Assembly (NCBI RefSeq): GCF_031458235.1
Contig: NZ_JAVDYB010000001.1
Coordinates: forward strand, 7,010,501 to 7,074,500
DNA: 64,000 nt
Reading direction: 5' to 3'
Source of the DNA: Catenuloplanes atrovinosus
Lineage (GTDB): Bacteria; Actinomycetota; Actinomycetes; Mycobacteriales; Micromonosporaceae
Shown here: positions 8,529-16,850 of the stretch, piece by piece
How positions within the stretch are numbered: the first letter of the stretch is position 1
Layout: every line of letters begins with the position of its first letter
Position numbers and translations under genes: made by a program
Notes under the pieces: model-generated
What the model saw: the letters and a program-made list of their open reading frames with translations, nothing else
Told to the model about the DNA's origin: nothing
Database searches by the model: none

Positions 8529-8558
8529 AGCGTAGGAGATTGACCACGTGGTACGCAA
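8529..8558 (-). promoter_or_regulatory. putative rpmG promoter with palindromic spacer
   Basis: The minus strand carries TTGCGT (-35) and TACGCT (-10) with an 18-base spacer, about 60 bp before the rpmG start. The spacer contains the perfect 10-bp palindrome ACCACGTGGT (8543-8552), which could be a binding site for a dimeric regulator. Confidence 0.45.
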
Positions 8559-8587
8559 AGTGGGGGCCGTCGTGGTGCACCCCCGGA

Positions 8588-8606
8588 CCGGGGATCAGGA
8601 CCCCGG
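8588..8606 (-). terminator. hairpin downstream of tRNA-Met
   Basis: CCGGGG and CCCCGG form a 6-bp stem around a 7-base loop 6 bases past the tRNA-Met 3' end. It is a plausible terminator or processing signal of the tRNA-Thr/tRNA-Met unit. Confidence 0.5.
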
Positions 8607-8612
8607 ACGAAG

Positions 8613-8685
8613 TAGCGGTGGCCGGACTTGAACCGGCGACACAGCGATTATGAGCCGCTTGCTCTGCCATCTGAGCTACACCGCC
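8613..8685 (-). tRNA. tRNA-Met (CAT anticodon, elongator type)
   Basis: A full cloverleaf is visible on the minus strand: acceptor GGCGGTG/CACCGCT with a terminal G-U pair, D arm GCTC/GAGC, anticodon loop CTCATAA, and T arm GCCGG/CCGGC around TTCAAGT, with discriminator A. The paired first acceptor position argues for elongator rather than initiator tRNA. CCA is not encoded. Confidence 0.93.
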
Positions 8686-8752
8686 GCGCTCCAGGCCGCG
8701 CGTCCTGCACAGCAGGTCGATGCCTGAGGGTCGGTTGTCACTCCGACCGAAG

Positions 8753-8825
8753 AGCCCCCTTACGGAATCGAACCGTAGACCTTCTCCTTACCATGGAGAC
8801 GCTCTGCCGACTGAGCTAAGGGGGC
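8753..8825 (-). tRNA. tRNA-Thr (GGT anticodon)
   Basis: A minus-strand cloverleaf with acceptor GCCCCCT/AGGGGGC, D arm GCTC/GAGC, anticodon G-G-T and T arm TACGG/CCGTA around TTCGATT, with discriminator T. It lies 67 bp upstream of tRNA-Met in the same direction, so the two are probably co-transcribed. Confidence 0.93.
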
Positions 8826-8938
8826 CTGCCCGCCTCGGGAATCTCGCCCCCGTGACGTGCAGGCATAAGCGTACACGGCCACTTTCCCCAGGTGAAATCG
8901 GATACCCCTCGGCGCGTCGCCCACCGTGAACCCGCAGC

Positions 8939-11476
8939 TCAGGGCACCGCGCGGAGCCTGCGGAACTCCCCGGACGGGGTCGCCTCCACCTCGGTCTGCG
9001 CCCAGTACCAAGCCTCCAGCCGCTCGTACGGCAGCGGGCGGCTGAACAGGAAGCCCTGCCCGATCTCGCACCCCATGTCGGTGAGCAGATCCAGCGCCAG
9101 CTCGCTCTCCACGCCCTCGGCCACCGCGGTGAGCCCGAACTGCCGGGCCAGCATCACGGTCGCCCGCACCACGGCCAGATCGCCCGGATCGGTCGCCATG
9201 CCCTGCACGAACCGGCGGTCCACCTTCAGCTCCGCGATCGGCAGCCGCCGCAGGTAGCCGAGCGAGGACGCGCCCACGCCGAAGTCGTCCACGGAGATCC
9301 GCACGCCCAGGTCGCGCAGCCGGCGCAGCACCGGCAGCGCCCGCTCGTTCTCCACCGCCAGCGCCGGCTGGCCGATCTCGAACGTCACCCGGTCCGCCGC
9401 CACGCCGTAGTGCTCCAGCAGATCCCGCACCTGGGTGGGGAACGCGGGCTCGTCCAGCAGCCGGGCGGACACGTTCACCGCGATGGAGAGCGCGTCGTCC
9501 CGGTTCGGCCAGTCCCGGCAGCGTTGCAGCCCGGCGCGGAGCACCGCCTCGGTGAGCGCGCCGATCTGCCCGGTGTTCTCCGCCACCGCCACGAAGTCCT
9601 CCGGCGACACGGAGCCGAACGCCGGATGCTCCCACCGGGCCAGGCACTCCACCCCGACCAGGCGCCGGTCGGCGAGCGTCACCTTGGGCTGGAAATAGAC
9701 CTCGATCTCGTCCCGCTCCAGCGCCTGCCGCAGGTCGTCCGCCAGGCCCAGCCGCCGGGTCACCCGCGACTCCAGGCCGGTGTGGAAGCGCTGCACGCCG
9801 GAGGGTGACGTCCGCGCCGAGGCGCTGGCCAGCTTCGCCCGCTGGAGCAGCCGGTCGGCCTTGTCCGCGTGCCCGAACTCGCCACGGCTGTCGTCCGGGT
9901 GCACGGCCACGCCGACCGCCACGTCCACCACCACGGTGAGGTCGTCGATCCGCACCGAGCCGCGCACCTCGTCGCGCATGTGCGCGGCCAGCTGCGTCGC
10001 GGCCTCCACGGACGGCTTGCGCAGCGTGACCACGAACTCGTCGCCGCCGGCCCGGCCGACCAGCGCGGCCGGCGGCGCGGCCGAGCGCAGCCGGCCGGCG
10101 ATCTCGGCCACCAGCCGGTCGCCGGCCGCCTGGCCGAGCGACTCGTTCACCTCGTGCAGCCGCTCCAGGCTGAACAGCAGCACGGCCACGACCTCGTCCG
10201 GCGCGTTCACCGTGATCGACTCGGCGAGCGCCTCGGTGATCCGCCGCCGGTTCGGCAGCCTGGTGAGCCCGTCGTGGTACGCGTCGTACCGCAGCCGGTC
10301 GACCAGCCGCGAGTTCTCCACCGCGACCGCGGCGTGCGCCGCGACCGTCTCCATCAGCGCGACCGTGGCCGAGTCGAAGTGCGCGTGCCGGTTGCGCTCG
10401 CCCGCCACCTCCAGCGTGCCGATCGGCACCTCGCCGGAGAACAGCGGAACGATCATGACCTCGCGTGGGCCGTCCGGCGGCAGCTCGTCGCGCAGCTCCC
10501 CGGCCCGGCTGGTGATCAGGACGCTCTCCCCGGTCTCCAGCGCGCGGCGGCGCAGCGCGTCCGGCGTGACCACGGTGTCCAGCAGGCCGTTGGCGTTGTG
10601 CCGCGCGCTGAGCAGCACCTCCAGGTGGCGGGAGGACGCGGGCAGCCACAGCGTGGCCCAGTCCGCGTGGGTGAGCGCTAGCACGCGGCGCAGCAGCACG
10701 TCCGGCAGCGCGCGGTCGTGCACCGTGCCCTTCAGGTCGCGGACCAGGTCGTACAGCTCGGAGAGCTTGCGGTGCTGCTCGGTGAACTGCGAGTACGACC
10801 GATAGGCGAAGATCGCGAAGAGGACCAGCGCGCCGATGATCGTCAGCGCCCACGGGGTCTGATCGATGAGCAGCAGCACGGCCAGGCCGAGCATGATGTT
10901 GCCGCCGGTCACGAAGAAGCCGGGCACCGCGATGCGCAGCACCTTCGACCCCGAGACGTTGCCCTCGACCAGGCCGAGCACCAGCACCACGGCGACCAGG
11001 CCGAAGTGTGTGGCGGCCAGCACGCCGGCGATCAGCACGAGCCAGGTGCGCGGCGTCACATCGGTGCCGACCGACCCGAGCGCGCGGATCACCACGTAAC
11101 CGAACGCGGCCGACGACGTGGCGAGCGTGACGTTGAACCAGAGCCGCGCCGGTATCTCCCGGCGGTACACCCCGATCGCTATCCGCTCGACGCAGCGCAG
11201 CACCACCATGGTCAGCGGCGAGATGAAGAAGAACGCGAGGACGATCGCCACCTCGTTGAGCGTGACGTTCAGTCCCTGCCGGCGCGACGTGGTCCAGAGC
11301 GTGGTGGCGTCCGTGACCAGGAACAGCGCGAAGAAGATCGGGATCAGCAGCAGATCGGACCGCGGAATGTCCCGCTCGATCTGCGCGACGATGGTGAAGA
11401 CCACCGTGAGGACGGCGAGCGGCCCGGACACGTACCAGGCACGCTGCGGGGAGGGCCGTCTGACGGCTTCAGGCAC
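8939..11476 (-). CDS. membrane-bound GAF-GGDEF-EAL protein, both catalytic sites altered
   Basis: An 845-residue signalling protein. About seven hydrophobic segments lie in residues 15-225, then a GAF-like sensor (about 255-390), a GGDEF domain (about 395-560) and an EAL domain (about 575-830). GGDEF is intact (477-481), but the metal-binding Asp of the usual L-D-x-D motif is Ser436 (sequence F-S-L-E). In the EAL domain the signature is E-C-L (610-612). N668, E700, D730, D731, K751, E790 and Q807 are kept, but the loop-6 Glu of E-[IL]-T-E is Gln703 (E-I-G-Q). It would normally make or break cyclic di-GMP; here it may act partly as a receptor. GTG start with GAGGAGGG. Confidence 0.9.
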   Translation of the reverse strand: MPEAVRRPSPQRAWYVSGPLAVLTVVFTIVAQIERDIPRSDLLLIPIFFALFLVTDATTLWTTSRRQGLNVTLNEVAIVLAFFFISPLTMVVLRCVERIAIGVYRREIPARLWFNVTLATSSAAFGYVVIRALGSVGTDVTPRTWLVLIAGVLAATHFGLVAVVLVLGLVEGNVSGSKVLRIAVPGFFVTGGNIMLGLAVLLLIDQTPWALTIIGALVLFAIFAYRSYSQFTEQHRKLSELYDLVRDLKGTVHDRALPDVLLRRVLALTHADWATLWLPASSRHLEVLLSARHNANGLLDTVVTPDALRRRALETGESVLITSRAGELRDELPPDGPREVMIVPLFSGEVPIGTLEVAGERNRHAHFDSATVALMETVAAHAAVAVENSRLVDRLRYDAYHDGLTRLPNRRRITEALAESITVNAPDEVVAVLLFSLERLHEVNESLGQAAGDRLVAEIAGRLRSAAPPAALVGRAGGDEFVVTLRKPSVEAATQLAAHMRDEVRGSVRIDDLTVVVDVAVGVAVHPDDSRGEFGHADKADRLLQRAKLASASARTSPSGVQRFHTGLESRVTRRLGLADDLRQALERDEIEVYFQPKVTLADRRLVGVECLARWEHPAFGSVSPEDFVAVAENTGQIGALTEAVLRAGLQRCRDWPNRDDALSIAVNVSARLLDEPAFPTQVRDLLEHYGVAADRVTFEIGQPALAVENERALPVLRRLRDLGVRISVDDFGVGASSLGYLRRLPIAELKVDRRFVQGMATDPGDLAVVRATVMLARQFGLTAVAEGVESELALDLLTDMGCEIGQGFLFSRPLPYERLEAWYWAQTEVEATPSGEFRRLRAVP

Positions 11477-11541
11477 GAACCCTCCTCGCGCGCCGAGATC
11501 TCAAGCAGTGCCGGCCGCGCGGCCGGCGACGTGATCGAGCG

Positions 11542-11718
11542 TCACCACTCCCAGCCGTCGGTCGCGACGACCGTGCTCTCGGCTTCGGCGGCGGCGTGGG
11601 CACCGACCTCGGCGGCCACCGACCGCGCCGCGAGGAAGCCCGTGGCGACCGTGGCCACCACAAGAAGAGCAACGAGGATGAGCTGCTGGACCTTGGTTCC
11701 GACAACACCTGCGGACAT
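11542..11718 (-). CDS. small single-span membrane protein, unknown
   Basis: A 58-residue product starting M-S-A-G-V-V-G-T-K at 11718 with GGAG 7 bases upstream. One hydrophobic helix (LILVALLVVATVATGFLAA, about 12-30) is followed by a short alanine/glutamate tail ending in DGWEW. The frame continues open upstream to 11787, but the inner ATG has the better ribosome-binding site. It lies 65 bp upstream of the GGDEF-EAL gene on the same strand, so it could be its operon partner. No family is recognised. Confidence 0.55.
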   Translation of the reverse strand: MSAGVVGTKVQQLILVALLVVATVATGFLAARSVAAEVGAHAAAEAESTVVATDGWEW

Positions 11719-11750
11719 CGGGGGGACTCCATTTCGCACCGTTTGAGCAG

Positions 11751-11773
11751 ACCCCGTCGGAGCCGGGGTTTTT
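11751..11773 (+). terminator. orphan rightward terminator
   Basis: ACCCCG and CGGGGT (7-base loop) followed by TTTTT form a canonical intrinsic terminator on the plus strand. No rightward protein gene precedes it; the leftward small membrane-protein gene lies opposite. It could end an antisense or small RNA. Confidence 0.45.
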
Positions 11774-11938
11774 AGATCGTCCCACACGGTCAGAGGGCCA
11801 CAAAACCCGCAACCATTGGTCGGACGTTAGTACCGGTAAATCTGCCCGTAAGTATGAGCATGCGCAACCGAATGGCGCTTCTGATCGGCGACGTCGACCG
11901 CGCTGTCCACCATGCGTGCGCACTACCCACATTGTCCG

Positions 11939-11966
11939 TTGCCAAGTCGTGCTGCATGACCATAAT
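11939..11966 (+). promoter_or_regulatory. putative promoter of the 69-residue protein gene
   Basis: TTGCCA and CATAAT are separated by 16 bases in an AT-richer stretch, 62 bases before the start codon at 12028. The rest of the roughly 300-bp intergenic region (11719-12027) holds only the orphan terminator. Confidence 0.5.
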
Positions 11967-12027
11967 GCCTCCAGATCGCACGGCATCGGGCCAAAGCGAC
12001 AAAAGTTGAAAGTAGGAGGTATTGCGA

Positions 12028-12237
12028 ATGAAGCTCACCTTCATCCGCAAAACGGTGCTGTCGGGCAATACGAACTGCCCGTCGCTCTACCACACGGACC
12101 GGGACACCTTCCTGGTGCAGGGCTGGCGCGTGACCGACCCCGACGCGCTGTCCCAGCTCCAGATCCCGTCACACGAGACGGTGGTCGAGGTTCCGGTGGA
12201 CGTCCTCGCGGAGGTGCTGGCCGCCAAGGCCGGCTGA
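12028..12237 (+). CDS. small conserved actinobacterial protein, unknown
   Basis: A 69-residue soluble protein starting M-K-L-T-F-I-R-K with a strong AGGAGGT 7 bases upstream. It resembles small actinobacterial proteins with the pattern CPSLYHTDRDTFLVQGWRV ... DPDAL ... ETVVEVP, which in streptomycetes often accompany helix-turn-helix regulators. No catalytic residues or membrane segment are seen. It stands alone here, with a promoter in front and a terminator after. Function unknown. Confidence 0.75.
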   Translation: MKLTFIRKTVLSGNTNCPSLYHTDRDTFLVQGWRVTDPDALSQLQIPSHETVVEVPVDVLAEVLAAKAG

Positions 12238-12344
12238 CATCTCGCCCTTCTCTCCCCCTCGGTCCGGTCGCTCGCCGGCACGCCTCACGGCCGCACACCC
12301 AGTGAGCCGGACCGTTCACGCCGAGGAGCAACGGTGAAACACCT

Positions 12345-12378
12345 CGGCCCCTGACCGGTACATTTCGGTCAGGGGCCG
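12345..12378 (+). terminator. terminator after the 69-residue protein gene
   Basis: A perfect 13-bp stem (CGGCCCCTGACCG / CGGTCAGGGGCCG) with an 8-base loop lies between the small gene and tetR. A short palindrome GTGCATTTGCAC at 12406-12417 between this hairpin and tetR could be an autoregulatory operator. Confidence 0.6.
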
Positions 12379-12507
12379 GCGAGAATTCGTGCCGGACAAA
12401 TGGTTGTGCATTTGCACGTGCGCCGAATTCCCTAAGAGCCGATAAATCGTCCGCATCACGACGCACATAGGGTGAAGGCTCCGTTCCACGCCCCCTGGAG
12501 CCGCACG

Positions 12508-13032
12508 TTGACCGAGAAGCCGCTGCGCGCCGACGCCGCCCGCAACCGCGCTCGCATCCTCGCCGTCGCCGCCGAGGTCTTCGCCGCCAAGGGGCCCGCC
12601 GCCGGCACCGAGGAGATCGCCGCCCGCGCCGGCGTCGCCATCGGCACCGTCTTCCGCCACTTCCCCACCAAGGACGCGCTGCTCGCCGCGATCATGAAGG
12701 ACACGCGCGACCGCCTCGCGGCGCTGGCCACCACCGCCGCCACGCTGGAGGACTTCTTCACCGCCGTGGTCGCCGAGGCCGCGGCCGCGCACACGGTCGC
12801 CACGCTCCTCTCCACGGACGTCACCGCCGGACCCGCCCTGGAGTCCCTGACCGGCGCCGTCGCCGCGCTCCTCTCTCACGATCAAGAGCATGCGCGGGTA
12901 CGCCGCGACGTCCGCCTCGACGAGGTGATGGCGCTGCTCACCGCCACCAGCCAGGGCGCGCTCACCGCCGCCTGGCCCGCCGACCTCCAGGCCCGCACGC
13001 TCGCCGTCGTCTTCGCCGGGCTGCGCCCGTGA
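12508..13032 (+). CDS. TetR-family transcriptional regulator
   Basis: A 174-residue repressor-type regulator. The N-terminal helix-turn-helix runs A-R-N-R-A-R-I-L-A-V-A-A-E-V-F then GTEEIAARAGVAIGTVFRHF and PTKDALLAAI, the TetR pattern. The C-terminal ligand-binding domain is alanine rich. I chose the TTG at 12508, preceded by GGAG, because TetR proteins usually begin about ten residues before the first helix; a GTG at 12472 is also in frame. It overlaps the next gene by 4 bases (GTGA), so it probably controls that membrane protein and itself. Confidence 0.88.
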   Translation: MTEKPLRADAARNRARILAVAAEVFAAKGPAAGTEEIAARAGVAIGTVFRHFPTKDALLAAIMKDTRDRLAALATTAATLEDFFTAVVAEAAAAHTVATLLSTDVTAGPALESLTGAVAALLSHDQEHARVRRDVRLDEVMALLTATSQGALTAAWPADLQARTLAVVFAGLRP

Positions 13033-13466
13033 GCGCCGTCCGCCGCCGGCTCCGGTCGCTCGCGCTCCTCGAACTGATCAACATCCCGCTCTGGGGCTGG
13101 GCCGCGTTCGGGGCGCTGGGCCTGCCCGCGACCGCGCTCGACCTGGCCGGCTTCGCGCTGTTCGCGCTGCTGCTGGCCGAGGGCGCCGGGTACTGGCTGG
13201 CCAAGCTGTGCCAGACCGGCCGTACCGTGCCGGGCCTGTGGTTCTTCCGCGCCGCCCGGCTGATCAACCCAGTGCTGCTCGCCGCCGGCCTGATCCTGAC
13301 CGTGACCGGGCGGGCGTGGGCCGGGCTGTTCTTCACCGGGTTCGCGGTGCTCGAGCACGTGAACTACTTCCACGTCCAGCTCATGTACGACAACCGCGCC
13401 GACCTGCGCCGCCTCGCCCGGCGCGGCTTCCGGCGCTCACACCTCGCCCGCGACCTCGCCGCCTGA
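13029..13466 (+). CDS. small integral membrane protein, TetR partner
   Basis: A 145-residue protein with about four hydrophobic segments (near residues 15-33, 36-56, 78-97 and 98-115) and a basic C-terminus. Start GTG overlaps the tetR stop. No family signature is clear; the layout suggests a membrane protein whose expression is set by the neighbouring TetR repressor. Its 3' end overlaps the convergent AraC gene by 30 bases. Confidence 0.75.
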   Translation: MSAVRRRLRSLALLELINIPLWGWAAFGALGLPATALDLAGFALFALLLAEGAGYWLAKLCQTGRTVPGLWFFRAARLINPVLLAAGLILTVTGRAWAGLFFTGFAVLEHVNYFHVQLMYDNRADLRRLARRGFRRSHLARDLAA

Positions 13467-14330
13467 GCCGGCCCGATCCCGCGCGGACGCTCGTTCCCGG
13501 CCGCGGAACCGCCCCGGGGCGATGCCGAACTCGCGCCGGAACGCCGCGGCGAAGCTGAACTCGGTGGCGTAGCCGAGCCGCTGGGCGATCGCGCCGAGCG
13601 GCAGGTCCGTGCGGCGCAGCAGGTGAGCGCCGTGATCCAGCCGGCGACGGAGCAGATAGGCCCCGGGCCGCTCGCCGATGGCCGCGGTGAACCCACGGGC
13701 GAACGCCGAGGGCGACATGTGGGATACCTCACTCAGCTGCCGGACGGTCCACGGCCGGAACGGCTCCTGGTTGACCATCCGCAGCGCCCGGGCGATCCGC
13801 TGATCCGCCACGACCGGGCCGGCCGCCGCACCCGTCCCGTCGTGCCACATCCGGAGCAGATGGATCAGCAGCAGGTCGACCACCGCCGGCAGGGCGAGAT
13901 CGCTGCCCGGCCTCGTGTCGGCCGCGTGCTGGCAGAGCAACTCGGTCAGCGGCCGCAACGCCGGATGACGGTCGTCGTCGAGCACCATGGTGATCACATC
14001 CGGCAGCCCGCTCAGCGACTCGTGCACCCGCCCCCGGTCGAGGTGGTAACAGCAGGAGACGAACTCCACGTCCTGCGACGCCTCGGGTTCGTGCGGCGCG
14101 TTCCGGAAACCGTGCGGCCGTCCGTGCGGCACGAAGACGATGCCACCCGGCCCGAGCGGGATCGGCCGCCCGTCCTCCGGGACCAGCCACGGGGCTCCGC
14201 GCCGCACCAGGTGCAGCCCAGTGCCGTTGATCTCCGGGAAACTCCTGGACCACGATCCGGCGTACCGGTTGCGCACCGCCACGGCCCGCCCGGCCCTGGT
14301 CGTGGCTACCGCCTCGCTGATCACGTCCAT
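13437..14330 (-). CDS. AraC-family transcriptional regulator
   Basis: A 297-residue activator-type regulator. The N-terminal cupin-like sensing domain (PIPLGPGGIVFVPHGRPHGF) is followed by a C-terminal double helix-turn-helix. Its first HTH reads WTVRQLSEVSHMSPSAFARG and the second is the conserved APQRLGYA-type segment (A-I-A-Q-R-L-G-Y-A-T-E-F-S-F). It starts at the ATG at 14330 and is transcribed divergently from the hydrolase gene with 91 bp between them, so that hydrolase is the likely target. Confidence 0.9.
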   Translation of the reverse strand: MDVISEAVATTRAGRAVAVRNRYAGSWSRSFPEINGTGLHLVRRGAPWLVPEDGRPIPLGPGGIVFVPHGRPHGFRNAPHEPEASQDVEFVSCCYHLDRGRVHESLSGLPDVITMVLDDDRHPALRPLTELLCQHAADTRPGSDLALPAVVDLLLIHLLRMWHDGTGAAAGPVVADQRIARALRMVNQEPFRPWTVRQLSEVSHMSPSAFARGFTAAIGERPGAYLLRRRLDHGAHLLRRTDLPLGAIAQRLGYATEFSFAAAFRREFGIAPGRFRGRERASARDRAGSGGEVAGEV

Positions 14331-14421
14331 CCGCCGGATGCTACTGCCGCGCACACATTCGTATCGAGACGATCATCTTCCGCATGGCGCCGCCGCGCGT
14401 ACCCCGTGTTCGCTGTTCCGC

Positions 14422-15258
14422 ATGGAACTCTTCGTCGACGGCGTGCGGCAGGTCTACCAGGTGTACGGCCGCGGACCGATCTGCGTCGCGCACCCCGGCG
14501 GCCCCGGACTGCACTGGGAGTACCTGCGGTCGCGCGAACTGGAGGCCCACTTCACCGTGGTGTACCCCGCGCCGGTCGGCACGGGCGCCTCCGGCCGCCT
14601 GCCCGGGTACACGCTGGACACCTACGTACGCTTCCTCGCCGCCCTCGTCGACCACCTGGGTGAGCCGCGCGTTCATCTGCTCGGCCACTCCCACGGCGGT
14701 TTCGTCGCCCAGAGTTACGCGCTGAGGCACCCGGACCGGGTCGCCGGGCTCATCCTCTACTCCACGTCCCCGGACGCCGGCCCCGGCTTCTGGTCACAGG
14801 CGATGGCCGGCCTGGCCGCCTATCCGCGGCGCCACCCGGACGTGCCGGAGGCGGCTGCCGTGCCCGCGGCCCTCCAGCGCGCGGTCGCCGCCCCGGACGA
14901 CGACACGATGAGCCGCGCGTTCGCCGCCGCCGTCCCGGTGTACTTCGCCGACTTCTGGTCCCGGCGCGCCGACTTCGCGCCGTGGCAGGCCGCGATCCGC
15001 ATGTCCCGCGCGCCCGCCACCGCCCAGGACCCGGCCGTGTTCGACGTCCGGGCGCGCCTCGGCGAACTGACCATGCCAACGATGATCATCACCGGCCGCG
15101 AGGACTTCATCTGCGGGCCGCCCTGGGCGGCGCAGCTGGCACACGGCATACCCGGCTCCCACCTGCGAATCCTGCCGCACAGCGGCCATTTCGCCCACGT
15201 CGAGGAACCGGCCGCTTTCGCCACCGCCGCAGCGGAGATCTTGCGGCTCCAGCGGTAA
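14422..15258 (+). CDS. alpha/beta hydrolase, proline-iminopeptidase-like
   Basis: A 278-residue serine hydrolase. HPGGPGLHWEYL forms the oxyanion segment, GHSHGG carries the nucleophile Ser, GREDFIC the acid and HSGHFAHVEEP the His. The shape is that of prolyl aminopeptidase / haloalkane-dehalogenase-like enzymes, so it may cleave a peptide, ester or epoxide; the substrate is not deducible. No signal peptide. The start at ATG 14422 follows the family N-terminus. It is divergent from an AraC regulator that may control it. Confidence 0.88.
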   Translation: MELFVDGVRQVYQVYGRGPICVAHPGGPGLHWEYLRSRELEAHFTVVYPAPVGTGASGRLPGYTLDTYVRFLAALVDHLGEPRVHLLGHSHGGFVAQSYALRHPDRVAGLILYSTSPDAGPGFWSQAMAGLAAYPRRHPDVPEAAAVPAALQRAVAAPDDDTMSRAFAAAVPVYFADFWSRRADFAPWQAAIRMSRAPATAQDPAVFDVRARLGELTMPTMIITGREDFICGPPWAAQLAHGIPGSHLRILPHSGHFAHVEEPAAFATAAAEILRLQR

Positions 15259-15379
15259 GGGCATCCCTCTGTGGCAGCGGTGAACCGCCGCCCTCCGCTG
15301 CGAACGGGAAGGGCCTCAGTGCGAGGGCCGTCGGTCGCGACCCCCGCACATCCGCGGGCGGCGAGGGAAAGGCCGACAT

Positions 15380-15655
15380 CTACGGCAGTCGGTACGCCGC
15401 TCTGTCCAATTGGCGCCGTATGCGATGGCCGGACGCGCCGCGATCTGCGGTATGGCAGATCGACCAGTCGTTTTTTTTACCATCGTTGTCGCCCAGGGCG
15501 CTGGCCATGGCTCCGAGAGCCCCCGCCAGCATGAGCATCCACACTTGGAGTTCCGTCGGGTTGCCGCTCCACCCCGCCAGCCCGGCCGCCATGACCGCGC
15601 CTCCGGCGATCAACGCCGAGGCTGCTCTACGAATCACCACCCGGGGCGACGGCAT
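15380..15655 (-). CDS. possible small membrane protein
   Basis: A reading frame of 91 residues from ATG 15655 with basic start (M-P-S-P-R-V-V-I-R-R) and two hydrophobic stretches (SALIAGGAVMAAGLAGW and VWMLMLAGALGAMASALG), then a hydrophilic tail. No ribosome-binding site is seen. An in-frame run of eight A residues (plus-strand T8) codes for Lys-Lys and is out of character for this genome. It could be a young or decaying gene; no family recognised. Confidence 0.35.
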   Translation of the reverse strand: MPSPRVVIRRAASALIAGGAVMAAGLAGWSGNPTELQVWMLMLAGALGAMASALGDNDGKKNDWSICHTADRGASGHRIRRQLDRAAYRLP

Positions 15656-15760
15656 GTAGCAATAGTGGCACGCACCGTCAACGCATTCGACGTACCCGAT
15701 GAGAATGTCCGCCACGAACCCGGACCGCCGAGGCCGGCTCTTATCTCCCCCGAGAAGCGG

Positions 15761-15798
15761 AAAGGCCCCCGACCGCGTTTCCGCTGGTCGAGGGCCTT
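15761..15798 (-). terminator. terminator of tRNA-Tyr
   Basis: On the minus strand AAGGCCCTCGACC pairs with GGTCGGGGGCCTT (one mismatch) and is followed by TCCGCTTCTC, 10 bases past the tRNA 3' end. Confidence 0.7.
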
Positions 15799-15807
15799 CA
15801 ACCTGCC

Positions 15808-15891
15808 TGGTGGCGGGTAGAGGATTCGAACCTCTGTAGCTTTCGCGACGGATTTACAGTCCGCTCCCATTGGCCGCTCGGGCAACCCGCC
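15808..15891 (-). tRNA. tRNA-Tyr (GTA anticodon), CCA encoded
   Basis: A class II tRNA on the minus strand: acceptor GGCGGGT/ACCCGCC, anticodon loop CTGTAAA, a long variable arm (GTCGCGAAAGCTAC) and T arm AGAGG/CCTCT around TTCGAAT, with discriminator A and an encoded CCA end. The other three tRNAs in the window lack an encoded CCA. Confidence 0.95.
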
Positions 15892-16048
15892 AAGGCACAC
15901 CACCGCGTAGGACGCGCTGGCGAGAGCCAGAATAGCCGTAGCCCTCGGGGGGCTCGCAACCGGGTACGGTCGGCAGGGTGGGTGGGGCCGGAGACGGCCA
16001 GACCGAGACAATCTCAGATGTCCCAGCAGGAACAGCAGGAGCAGAGGC

Positions 16049-16543
16049 ATGGCAGCCAACCCGTCGTTCGACATCGTCAGCAAGGTGGAGCACCAGGAGG
16101 TGGACAACGCCCTCCGCCAGACCGAGAAGGAACTGGGTACGCGGTTCGACTTCCGCGGTACGGGGGCGGAGATCGCCTGGGCGGGTGAGGACGGCGTCAC
16201 GATCACGGCGGAGACCGAGGACCGGGTGAGCGCGGCCCTGGAGGTCTTCAAGGAGAAGCTGATCAAGCGGAACATCTCGCTCAAGTCGCTGGAGGCGGGC
16301 GAGCCGCGGGCGTCGGGCAAGACGCACAAGATCGACTGCAAGATCGTGCAGGGCATCGCCACGGACAAGGCCAAGCAGATCAGCAAGAAGATCCGCGACG
16401 AGGGGCCGAAGGGCGTGCAGGCGCAGATCCAGGGCGACTCGCTCCGGGTCACCGGCAAGAAGAAGGACGACCTGCAGGCCGTGATCTCCCTGCTGAAGTC
16501 CGAGGACTTCGGCGTGGCACTGCAGTTCACGAACTACCGCTGA
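16049..16543 (+). CDS. yajQ: YajQ-family nucleotide-binding protein
   Basis: A 164-residue protein of the UPF0234/YajQ family: two ferredoxin-like halves with the signatures [25 protein letters not shown] and the [21 protein letters not shown]-terminus. Homologues bind cyclic di-GMP and act as effectors in Xanthomonas; in actinobacteria the role is not established. Starts ATG with AGGAGCAGAGG upstream, directly beyond tRNA-Tyr on the opposite strand. The window also encodes a GGDEF-EAL protein, but there is no direct link. Confidence 0.93.
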   Translation: MAANPSFDIVSKVEHQEVDNALRQTEKELGTRFDFRGTGAEIAWAGEDGVTITAETEDRVSAALEVFKEKLIKRNISLKSLEAGEPRASGKTHKIDCKIVQGIATDKAKQISKKIRDEGPKGVQAQIQGDSLRVTGKKKDDLQAVISLLKSEDFGVALQFTNYR

Positions 16544-16640
16544 GGCGGTTCGATCACCGGTTGATCCGCGCGGACGGGGTCATGGGCCGACAGGTCGGGC
16601 GGCTCGCGCCCGACCTGTCGAGTCGACTCCGTCGCGCGGA

Positions 16641-16787
16641 TCACCCGTCCTTCTCAGCGCGAGTGACTTCCGCCAAGATCCCGGGATCGCGGGCCGCGAG
16701 GAGGCCGTAGATCCCGAACAACGCGCATGCCGCGTTCGTGGACTGCGAGGCCTCGTAGATTCGGACGACACGCAGGCCCGCGACCAT
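16641..16787 (-). CDS. possible 48-residue protein or gene remnant
   Basis: Between the htpX terminator and yajQ a minus-strand frame from ATG 16787 to TGA 16641 reads M-V-A-G-L-R-V-V-R-I-Y-E-A-S then a hydrophobic middle (CALFGIYGLLAARDPGILAE). Third positions are mostly G or C, as in real genes here. The frame stays open upstream of the ATG toward the terminator, so it may be the tail of a lost gene. No Shine-Dalgarno and no family. Confidence 0.3.
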   Translation of the reverse strand: MVAGLRVVRIYEASQSTNAACALFGIYGLLAARDPGILAEVTRAEKDG

Positions 16788-16850
16788 CTGGATCGCGCGG
16801 CTCCGGTCGGGCCGTTGGGCACCGGCCTCTCCGGCGGGCCGAGACGTGGA

